This document shows positions 34,701 through 43,178 of a DNA stretch of 64,000 nucleotides, piece by piece (within the stretch, counting starts at the first letter, position 1; each line of letters starts with the position of its first letter). Location: assembly GCA_930367205.1 (NCBI GenBank), contig OV884011.1, positions 125,569,910-125,633,909 of the forward strand. Reading direction: 5' to 3'. The position numbers and the translations under genes were made by a program. The notes beneath the pieces are model-generated. The model was not told the DNA's origin and did no database searches. It saw nothing but the letters and a program-made list of their open reading frames with translations. Source of the stretch: Acanthosoma haemorrhoidale. Its lineage: Eukaryota > Arthropoda > Insecta > Hemiptera > Acanthosomatidae.

Positions 34701-36090
34701 AAAATCCCGAGGTGGGCCATGAATTTATTTAATTTTCATGAATAAAAGTGGGTGGCTCCCAGTAGGATAACAGCTTTTCATCCCTAGAGGTGTAAATAAT
34801 AATAAAATATAATGGTTCAATTCCAGAAATAGTGCATTAGGAATCCTATCTGTCATCGTAACAGATAACGATATCGAATACCTATCGTTATCTGCATTCT
34901 TTGGATGGTAAGTTAGTTGTCTGTCTCCTAGAAGAAAGCACTTACAACCCTTCAGTATGTTTCAATGTCAACAGTGAGTTTGTTCTATCTGATAAATTCG
35001 ATTGTAGTAAATATTAACGAAATTATTATCGTTGAGTTGAATGGTCCAAAAATATATAAATAATTTTATAATTCTAATACATGTTGACCGTTAATTACTT
35101 GTTGGTCAAACGATAAATTGCTTAACCATTTTAATTTTCATAATTAAAAATATGGCTTTAGCAACCCAATTAAAGTTGGGCAGCCTCTCGTTATTTAAAA
35201 CAATCAAGTCTTTCACATACGATTTTCAACGATTTCTTTTTTTTGTTTCTAGGTTCGCCTGAGGATCTATAATTGTATATAATTATCTGTAAATTTACAG
35301 GGTCTAGAGAGAAAAAAAAATTGTTTCAATTATGAACTAAATTGAAGAAACAATATCGACTCATTGTGATGCAGTACCTTCAATTGTCTAATTGTTATTA
35401 TTTGTAGCTTATAATTACAGTCATCACTAGCAACCTACGTAGTTGATGCGAAAATAAAATAATATAAACAAATAAGAGACAATATCAAGAGATACTTAAT
35501 TTTTATTTTAAAGGATTGTTAAGAAACTCATTGGTATTTTTGATAAAAAGTTGCTCTAATCGATTTGTTAAACAGTCACCGAAAATTGCCTTTTCAAAAA
35601 ACAAAATTATAAATAGCTAAATTTTTTTTTTCGCTCTCCTTCAAAGCTCTCATTTCAAAAATTCTATTGCGGACTACCAAATTCTATTCTTTATATCTTT
35701 GATTCTCTTTTTTAATGTTCAATGTCCCTGATTTATCCAATTTCGAATAATTTTTACGACTATCATTTTTGAGCATACAAACAGGCCGAAGGCGTACCTA
35801 CAGACCTGTTTGATAGAATTCCCTTATAATTTGTCTATTAGGAATAATCCTGTGGAAAATAAATCGAACAAGGACATCATTGAGTCCTCGGACTACTAGA
35901 TTTCATTCAAAATTCTGCAAAAACGTTGGAATTTGTTTTGCAATCGTGGTGGATATAACTATCTAGACTAGGGTCGAATTATTTTTGTTTTTTTGGCTTT
36001 GACGGTGACATTTGTTAGTTAGAATAGAGTAATGAAGAAGTGGCTCTTACCGAAGATGACCAGGAACGAGAGATGGGCCCTGCCGAGCAT
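22150..36090 (-). CDS. Small secreted cysteine-rich EGF-like protein (four exons)
   Basis: The exons in transcript order are 36090-36051, 27538-27395, 22787-22656 and 22211-22150. They total 378 nt, 125 residues plus TGA, with all junctions in phase 1. The protein starts MLGRAHLSFLVIFG and runs into LWAVGFA, a clear signal peptide with cleavage near FA|C. A compact eight-cysteine module follows (CTPEEMVRGC, GQCLCGLGC, REDC) and then one EGF-like domain (CSGTPCANGGAC ... CRCEGTGYYGPRC). The tail is CPASGTTVLKAFPYECIII. An in-frame stop (TAG) lies upstream of the chosen ATG with no other ATG between. The protein is predicted extracellular; its role is unknown, and an adhesion or signalling partner is only a guess. 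The gene spans 14 kb of repeats. I do not recognise a named family beyond the EGF fold. Symmetric phase-1 exons are usual for extracellular modules. Confidence 0.8.
22656..22787 (-). CDS. EGF-like gene exon 3 (EGF-like domain)
   Basis: The acceptor is AACTGTAACAG and the donor CAGTATG|GTTAGT. It has 132 nt, phase 1 on both sides. It encodes RTRDVCSGTPCANGGAC, then RCRCEGTGYYGPRCQY with the six-cysteine EGF spacing and the aromatic-Gly-x-x-C ending. Confidence 0.85.
23505..23720 (+). repeat. Possible solo LTR or 3' end of a copia-like element
   Basis: GTGGGGGAGAG at 23520-23530 resembles a polypurine tract. It is followed by about 190 bp with an AATAAA signal at 23640. No protein-coding core or second LTR is nearby, and the boundaries are uncertain. 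Confidence 0.3.
23995..24290 (+). pseudogene. Possible Tigger/pogo-type transposase fragment
   Basis: The + strand reads DGILNSVKAWQDIP, a stop, then LKTARNKLRP and further on NEFIHLGG and MAELTEAL. The order resembles the C-terminal part of pogo-like transposases (a helical AW...W/R-N-KL-P block and a following acidic helix). It is short and carries stops, so this call is tentative. Confidence 0.3.
24300..26400. other. EGF-like gene intron, no gene seen
   Basis: Apart from the SINE-like piece near 25.2 kb nothing is recognised. A 74-codon open segment at 25510-25734 (+) has no family resemblance. Confidence 0.4.
25215..25290 (+). repeat. Possible tRNA-derived SINE fragment
   Basis: GAGTTCAAATCC at about 25251 is a B-box-like motif preceded by AAAGCTAGCTCTCGAAAGGAGCAATGG. 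The tRNA fold is not complete. Confidence 0.25.
26440..26640 (-). pseudogene. Non-LTR retrotransposon reverse transcriptase fragment
   Basis: The minus strand reads LLVFNLVLEQAVMDSGV and then TILNLTAQL, the block that precedes the catalytic ADD box in jockey/CR1-like reverse transcriptases. The ADD itself is not present; the sequence diverges after AQL. It is a small fragment inside an intron of the EGF-like gene. Confidence 0.45.
26850..27260. other. GC-richer unrecognised segment
   Basis: Composition differs from its surroundings and it is open for 120 codons on + (26871-27233). No motif, splice context or family is recognised. It may belong to the repeat material next to it. Confidence 0.25.
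27395..27538 (-). CDS. EGF-like gene exon 2 (eight-cysteine module)
   Basis: The acceptor is TTATGTTTTCAG and there are 144 coding nt. The first GT completes Gly with the last G of exon 1. It encodes LWAVGFACTPEEMVRGC and GQCLCGLGCRSDFKYPTRED, ending HALK plus G. The donor reads AAAG|GCAAGT, the consensus of rare GC-AG introns. Using the nearby GT instead would break the frame of exon 3. Confidence 0.78.
27545..28430. other. EGF-like gene intron 1, no gene seen
   Basis: AT-rich with short dispersed repeats of attggtgta/aatattgg type near 27650-27750. No coding segment is supported. Confidence 0.4.
29691..30893 (+). mobile_element. mariner element, dead, inserted in the non-LTR element
   Basis: The terminal inverted repeats are, left, AAAGGGTTGGCCAAAGTCCG (29691-29710, continuing TTCGGTTT) and, right, read inward from 30893, AAAGGGATTGGCCAAAAAGT (continuing CCGTTCGGTTTTT). 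A TA at 29690-29691 fits the target site on the left; on the right TA has become TC. The length is about 1.2 kb. It contains one disrupted transposase. Confidence 0.8.
29870..30816 (+). pseudogene. mariner transposase remnant (DD34D family)
   Basis: The N-terminal helix-turn-helix region is visible (CQKWFSRFRSGNFSVQDAPR, about 30000-30060). GDEKWILYNNVERKRS (about 30241) carries the first catalytic Asp, HYDNARPHTS (about 30516) the second, and YSPDLALSDFHL (about 30600) the third. It ends ILEQNGNCIID with a stop at 30816. A frameshift or deletion lies near 30120-30200, a stop follows ERKRS near 30288, and the frame shifts again after SDFHL near 30637. All catalytic residues survive but the reading is broken. 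Confidence 0.8.
31311..34860. other. EGF-like gene intron 1, repeats only
   Basis: Contains a long poly(A) run (about 31691-31729), a poly(T) run (about 34611-34634) and an inverted copy of the GTGTGAT-NN-ATCACAC repeat motif at 33131-33149. GC-richer patches at 32320-32590 and 33950-34110 have no recognised coding potential. Confidence 0.45.
34862..34894. repeat. Perfect 12-bp inverted repeat (hairpin)
   Basis: CAGATAACGATA (34862-34873) and TATCGTTATCTG (34883-34894) are exact reverse complements separated by 9 bases. Function unknown. Confidence 0.8.
36051..36090 (-). CDS. EGF-like gene exon 1, coding part (signal peptide)
   Basis: ATG at 36090-36088 is followed by codons for MLGRAHLSFLVIF and a G. 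The donor is TTCG|GTAAGA at 36051/36050. The surrounding 36040-36230 is a GC-rich patch in AT-rich DNA and contains the insect DRE-like motif TATCGATA at 36142-36149, consistent with a 5' UTR and promoter area. Confidence 0.72.
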
Positions 36091-36099
36091 GTCTTGGAT

Positions 36100-36310
36100 C
36101 TGTATGTTGCGCCTGCTCCCCCACTCAGCGTTTGGGTCACTTATCGATACCACTGCCACTATCGACTACGCCCTACAATACTTCGTATTCTATAACGGCC
36201 AAGAGTTTCGCTCGTCATCAAAGCTATAATATTACGGATCGCCGGCTAAAGTAAACAACACTTGGGGTCTGATAGGAAATTCAACGCCGATTAGAGATAC
36301 TGTAGTCCCC
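36100..36310 (-). promoter_or_regulatory. Putative 5' UTR and promoter of the EGF-like gene
   Basis: A GC-rich patch upstream of the ATG at 36090. It contains TATCGATA (36142-36149), which matches the insect DREF-binding element, and a second near copy CTATCGAC at 36160. An in-frame stop precedes the ATG. The transcription start is not determined. Confidence 0.35.
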
Positions 36311-36319
36311 ATTATCCGC

Positions 36320-38940
36320 GGTACTTTGGACCGAGGAATGCCCGCGGTTAATGAGATTTATAAGCTGAAAACAAAAATGGATAACAGAACAATCGACATT
36401 ATTAAGTTAAACGTATTATTCATTAGCAAATCGTGACCTTTATTACATTATTCAAGGATATATAAACAATATTATCATATATGTGAATACAACCGTTGTA
36501 AAAAGGCAAGTTTAGTAAAGCGAAGTATAATCGTTTACATAAATAAATATTTTATTAAATTTAAGTAAAGTTTTATTCCAACTAAAAGTAATTATATCAA
36601 ACGGTAATTCTCAACTTTCCTTCAATTGACAAAACGATTTTATACCATCCTCATACAATACAGTAAAGTTAAACTTCCATGCAACATATTGTCCATTGCT
36701 CTATATGATACTGGGGTCAAAAAAGACTACTTATGATGACAGCCAAATTAAAGATCTCATCACTCTGATTAATAAATAATATAGTAACAGTAATGTTGGT
36801 TTTTTTTAATTTTTGAACAATAACTAAACAAAGTCATTAAAGTTGAGTTCACAATTCTAACATGTTCCATGTATGAATTAGTCTAAGCAAAGAGAAATGA
36901 TAATATTGCCTGTTAGTTGTATTTGATTCGCCAATGGTTCTCCATACAAAAATCCCTAGTTCAAAAAGGAGACTCAAAGACCAAGACAGACTGAGAGACC
37001 GTGGGGGTAAAAACAGGGGTTTCTTTCTGGTTTTGAAAAAAACAATGAAACCCTAAAAAACTCACTAGTACAAGACTGGCTGGTGCCTCATTGGCATTTT
37101 GTTTTTTAGATCGGTATAGTGTCCATGAAAGTTTAAAAAATTGACAAGATGAAAAAAGCGAGTGGTTGTGAAAATAGATAACAAAATAAAAGTCCCCCAG
37201 TCAAAAAAGCGAAGCTATAAAAATATTTCAAATGAATTCATTATTGGATCTGCAAGTGACTGAATAAACACCAAATATAAATTAGAGCACCATGCGTCAA
37301 AATTAAGCTGAGATGACAAGCATGTACCTAAAGTTGTTTATCTTAGGTTTATTCAGCAGAAGTAAAGGGGGAGAGGCAAGACAATGATTCAAAAGGCATT
37401 GAAAAAAAAACCATTTCTTCCAAAGAGGGATTCCATGTATTAGACAAAAGTTTATCTAATTTTTTTCCTTTATGAATCAAAACCTACTTTTTTAATTATT
37501 AACAAATTAATTAATGAAACTTATTTATGATTTGTGGAAATTACTAGGTTTTCCATATCTTTACTATGTGTCAAATGTAACTACCACATACAATTATATT
37601 TTTCTAGCTTGAACAGGAGGCTCACCAATACCAGATCAGAAAACTTGGAACTATTCTTTATAAACATAGTTTACAATGCACAAGATAAAAAATTATTTTT
37701 TATTTGAGAACAATTATTATTTTTATTATGAAAGTTTCTTTTTAGTTGCAAAGATATTGAATTTAAAACAATGTATCATCAAATGAATACCAAGGATTGA
37801 AAAATAATCGGAACCATAATAATATCATTTATATTTTGATTACAAACAACAATAATGTTACATTTAATGTAAATGCATCATAATCTTGTAACATACAATA
37901 TCACTTATTAACAACAAATATATAAATATGTGAAGTATGTATTTGATAAAATTGTAAAAATTAATTTCAAAAATCTATAAGGTATTTCAGATAACACTAA
38001 AAAATTGTAATAGTAGAGCTATTAAAAAATCTTAATTAAAATAATACAACTTCAAATTAACTTTATTTTAAGAACATTTTCTGCACCTTTAATCCTTTAT
38101 GGCACAGGTGGCTGATAGATTTTATCATAATCATATGCTAACTTAAAGTAAACCATTAACGAATATTGAGCAAATTAGTCCACTTATATAAAAGTTAAAA
38201 TAAACATGGTCATGATCCACCATTACTATGTTTTACCGAAATTTTCTGAGATTACAAAGTTCAGATTAGAAACTTGGTCAATCCACTTAAGATATTATTT
38301 ATATCATTAAACCCCTAATATCAGACTAATTAAGATCTAAATTTATCTTATAATTACATACAATACCAGGAACCCCCAAGTAAATTTTCTGGATAAAATA
38401 TTGGTTTAACACAAATAAACAATAAATAAATTCATTTATAAATCCAGTTATTATTTTTGTAGTTCAATGGGTTCCATTATTATTAACCTCTTGGCACAGA
38501 TGAGATTAATATCATCTGATGGTAGAATTTATAAATACGATTTTCTGGTCCAAAAAATTGAAATTATACTAAAAAAACTAATAATTACAAACAATATTTT
38601 CTTCTATTTGTTACAAATAAAACTTTTCCAGCAATATAATAATAAAAATAATGTTCGGACAAATTTTGTATAGTCCTTTAAAATAAATTTTAAGAATGAA
38701 AGAAAAATATAGATTTTTGAATGAGATCTAAAATATCAAATTTATTTAGTTTGTACCTTTGAGGTCAATTCAGGAAGTATAATTAATACAGCACATTTAA
38801 TATGCTATTTCATAAATAAATTGATTCTAGTAGAAATTCATAACTATTAATGAAACAAACACATCATAGTAATTGTGTATTAATATACTATAGGAAAAAA
38901 AAAGTAACAATTATAAAAATAAAGTAAAACAAAAATGATG
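36320..38940. other. Intergenic, no gene seen
   Basis: AT-rich. A diverged copy of the AAGTCATTAAA repeat lies at about 36750-36850. No coding segment is supported. Confidence 0.45.
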
Positions 38941-38948
38941 TATATTAA

Positions 38949-40259
38949 CCCCTTGACATACAATGATGTCATTCATTTCATGTGTCATTGTAGACTTTGA
39001 CATCTCCGACAAGAACTTTCTTCAGCGAACGCGGCGCAGTATATTATTAGGTTCTTTAACTGCTGCAGTCTTGCCTGGTATCCACTAACAAATGATGAAG
39101 TTAGAGGATATTCTACATTATGTATTATAATGTTGCAGATAAAAAATTCTAAAATATATATGTATTGGTCAAAGCGAAAAATAATAGAAACACCAATATT
39201 TTTGAAAATTATGCCTCATAAACGTTTTTTGGCCATATCACACTATCTTCATTTTGTGAATAATGAGACGATGTCTGAAGAAGACAGAATATGAAAGGTT
39301 CGATTTGTAGTGGAGTACTTGAATACCAGATTTCAACAGTTATACATTCCGGAAGAAAATTTTGTGATAGATGAATCTCTAATGAAATTCAGAAGAAGCT
39401 GGAAGAAGCATCGTATAAGCTAAAAAAAGGAGAAGCAAGAACACTATCTTGTAGAGGTATTCTGTCCTTATGCTGGCATAACAAGAAGGATGTGTATATA
39501 ATAAGCACGGAACACTCAAAAGTAGAAATGGTTGATACAGGAAAAATAAGAAGAAAGAAGGGAGGCAAAGAAGAGCCTGTGCTGAAACCGACCTGTGTTG
39601 TGGACTACAATCATGGAATGGGAGGTGTCGACAGGTAAGACCAATGTCTTGCATGTTTCCCTCTCATGCGAAAGTGTTCAGAAGGATATAAAAAAATGTT
39701 CTTTTATATGTTCGATTAGCTATTTATAATGCTTTTGTCTTATATTCGAAGTTGCCTACCTCTCACAAAAACAATCAATCGTGAATTTTTGATTGAATAT
39801 TGCAGAAGACATGCTCTGTAATTTGAACCTTCCGAACTATCCGACTCGCAGCAGACCATGGCAAGGTGAATGCCAAAATCGGTTACAAGCAAAAAATTGG
39901 GCACATTTTCCCAAACATATACCTGTGACGGATAAAAAGCAACACCCTGCAAAGAGATGCCATGTGTGCATGAAACATCTTGGCAGTGTAAAACATGTCT
40001 AGTTCCACTGCATATTCCAAAGTGTTTTGAGATGTATCATACTTTACTGAACAACTAAATTATTATTTTATAGTATTACTTAGCTATCGCCCATTAGAAT
40101 TATACATCAGTTTTACTAACTGTTATATAGCAATCTAAACTTGAAAATAAAACGTTCTTTTTCAAAGCTTGTACACGTATGCCCACAGTTGAGCCATTAA
40201 TTAAATTAAATAGTATATTATCAGTATTACATAGTAATATTTATTTGTATGTCGAGGGG
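38949..40259 (+). mobile_element. piggyBac element 2, internally deleted
   Basis: Flanked by TTAA (38945-38948 and 40260-40263). The ends are inverted repeats: left CCCCTTGACATACAA (38949-38963) and right, read inward, CCCCTCGACATACAA (40259-40245), one mismatch in 15. It is only 1311 bp long. The terminal repeats and coding pieces differ from element 1, so it is a separate family. Confidence 0.87.
39150..40060 (+). pseudogene. piggyBac transposase remnant (element 2)
   Basis: The + strand reads MYWSKRKIIETPIFLKIM (about 39160), HYLHFVNNETMSEEDRI then a stop (about 39240), and VVEYLNTRFQQLYIPEENFV followed by IDESLMKF with the first catalytic Asp (about 39310-39390). After WKKHRIS the frame shifts to ARTLSCRGILSLCWHNKKDV, IISTEHSKVEMVDTG and VVDYNHGMGGVDR with a stop (about 39600-39640). 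The C-terminal cysteine ribbon survives as KRCHVCMKH (about 39952). The N-terminal domain and the segment between HRIS and ARTL are deleted. Confidence 0.82.
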
Positions 40260-40269
40260 TTAAGAAAAA

Positions 40270-42930
40270 AAAAGGGTCAGCAATAATCCACATCAAGAAC
40301 TATTACAAAAAAAAAAGATTTAAAAACACTAAGGAGAAAACAAATTGAATGATACAGGTCAGGTACAAATCTATGCTGCTATTATCATTACATTTAAATT
40401 TAGAGTTATAAGTAATACACAATCCCTTTCATAATTAAATCCAGTCCTTGGTCTAATTATTAGCAGTAACAAAGTTGTCCAAAGCATTTTAAATCAGGTA
40501 CTTAATATTTACAGATCTATGAAATAGTTAACACATTCCTTGTCACAAAAAATGATTTTCAGTACACTGTACTGCCGGTTTAGGCCTAGCTATGAAATAG
40601 CAATTTCATTCAAAGATAATGTTCAGAATGCAATTATTTATAATTGAAATTAACTGATTTATTATATCATATTGTCTATCCAATACTCTGAACTTACCTT
40701 TTAACAATATGAATATTTCTATCTCATGAGGAACTTAGATGTACACTATTTTATTTCTAAGTATAGATTTAATAAAATATAACTTATACACATTATTATT
40801 ATAATTATTTAAACACAGTTCGGCAGGGAACGTGTAATATTAGGTAAGATAAAATACAAATTCGGCTTTACAAAGCAACATTCTTAATATAACCAATATT
40901 TACACATAAATTTATGAATCAATATTCATTTGTCTGATTGCATAAATATTTTGCCGAAACAGCAGGTCATATACAATAAAGTACGTAACATAAAACTACA
41001 TAAAGTAACATTCCAAAACAAGAACTATAAGTAGCTACATGGAAATGTCAGCATGAGTAAAATACTAATATCACAAAATAAATATCCATAAAATTATAAG
41101 CATAGAATAACATACCATTTGAGTTTTCAAGCAAGTAAGGCCTCATTTCCAAGGGACAATCTTCAAAATGGCACACATCCAAATTTAAATATTAAAAACG
41201 ATTATTTACAAAATTTATAAAAATGAACATTTTACCTGTAATTAGATTGTAATTTCAGATTTCAATAAATATACATCATAAAATTTTAATAGTAAAAATA
41301 TATATATATAGATTTTTTTCTTCTTAATATCAAACATGATAAAAATTATAACAATTTTATATTTGTAACTTTGGTAGTTAAATATAATGGTTTTTACAAT
41401 CATAAATATAGCTTCTTTAATAAATTTCAGGACGGCTGGAGTAAAATTTAAATTAATTAAAATGTTTGTTTTATTTTTTTTTTAAATGAAATTTTTACAT
41501 AAAAATTCTTATTGCATTAAATAATGAACCATAGATAAGTAATTGATAAAGAGAGACAATAAATCATAAAACTACACATTATAAGATACAAGGGAGTACA
41601 CAAAGCTCTGTCTCTACCATAATGTTTATGTTTAGGGACAGATCTGACGCTGGACAATGTCTTAATAACCATGAATCGATCTGGAAAAAAAATAGTGAAT
41701 TTATTTAAAATATTATTATGGTAATTTATCAAATAAAAGTGAAATCAATCAATGGGTTGATACTTAACGGCAAACAAACAAACATGTTACTAATCGTACC
41801 AGGACGATCAAGTTTGTCTTGCCACAAACAAATATATTTGTTAACGAATGAGCTGTTGAGACAGTGCTTTCGGGAGCTCTTATACAAATACAATTTTTAT
41901 AATCTCTATATTTGTATTTTACTCTAACTAAAATTAATCAAGATTTGATTTTTGACAGCTGTAATAATTTATATTAGCTTATAAATGCTAATATTTTAAT
42001 TTAGTTTAGTTTACTATTTTAATAATATTATAATTAGTGGCATTACCACATATTTTATAATACACCCTTGTATGTTTTTGTTGAGCTTGATAATGATAGT
42101 GTAAGCTGGCGAAAGCACTTATGTGTAACAAATTTACTTAATTGTGATAAACTTGATGGATCTATCATTTAATCCTAGCTTTAACATTTAAAAATAATAT
42201 TAACTATTGCCAGAATAACAATTAACTAACATGCACCAGAAAATAAAATGTAAACCTACCCAAAAACAGGTCAATATCTGTCACAAGACATTGAAAACAT
42301 ACAACTTTGATCTAAACATATCTGTAAGGAGTATGACTGTGAAGTTAAGGGAAAATTCCATTTTCATTGGATGCTGTATTTTTTAAGCAAACGAGCCAGA
42401 TAACAAGATAATTACTGAAAGAGGAGATGGCTATCAATATGGTCTAAACCTGGCTGACAAAGAAACCAAATAAGAAATGCAAGAGCTTAACAATAGTGAT
42501 AAAGGGAACAAACAAGAGAAATTAGGAGAAGGGCTTGTCAGAGAGATGTGAAGAAAAGGCAATATATCCCTTTGTAAATAAGATGCCAAGAAATGAGAAA
42601 ATCTGCTGTAGAGCATTTCATAAATAAATATTAAATTCATTGAAGAGGTGGAAAGGAATTGGCCCTTAATGTTCAGATTAATGCAACCCAAAGAAATGAC
42701 GATAATTTTACTAGGTCGTAAGCAAGAAAAAAAACATTGGATTCATCAAAGAAGATAGTAAAATATGTAAAAATTTAATAATGTCATCATCATTATATAG
42801 AGACAATCACTCAGTTTTCTGTTTCATCAGTTAAATTTGAACTTTGGCACTTACAACCTTAGCATAGTCAACACCTCCAAATAAATGCAAGGAAGAAACA
42901 AAATTCCAATCCTTATAATTATGGAATAGA
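40270..42930. other. Intergenic, no gene seen
   Basis: AT-rich sequence between piggyBac element 2 and the end of the TBC gene. No coding segment or named repeat recognised. Its right part is probably the 3' flank of the minus-strand TBC gene. Confidence 0.5.
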
Positions 42931-42932
42931 AA

Positions 42933-42938
42933 TTTATT
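42933..42938 (-). terminator. Poly(A) signal of the TBC gene
   Basis: AATAAA on the minus strand, about 56 nt downstream of the TGA at 42994. Confidence 0.5.
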
Positions 42939-42993
42939 TAAATAAAAACTTTTTCTATAACTGCTATCTGCAAACAAAGTTAGTTAGCATACC

Positions 42994-43178
42994 TCAAGAG
43001 TTACAATGAGTATAGGACTGGAGTAAGCTAGTAAATGACAGCTTGCCAACAGACATCCTCACAGAGAAGATGGCAGCAAATAGTTTTGTTGGGCAGAGAT
43101 CGGGAAGTCTGGTCAGGTACTGAGACCCACTAACAAAATCCATTGTCATCAGTGTTTCCTCACACAACTTCAACACAC
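42994..43178 (-). CDS. TBC1D12/14: TBC gene terminal coding exon
   Basis: The acceptor is TTATGTTATAG. It encodes [38 protein letters not shown], and ends QSYTHCNS then TGA at 42996-42994. A GAG|GTATGC donor-like site directly after the stop might splice a 3' UTR intron. Confidence 0.93.

Noticed and set aside
34805..34830. B-box-like GGTTCAATTCC
   Set aside because: No A-box or tRNA fold upstream; an isolated match in AT-rich DNA.
39379..39654. A 91-codon minus-strand open segment
   Set aside because: It is the antisense shadow of the piggyBac element 2 transposase remnant.
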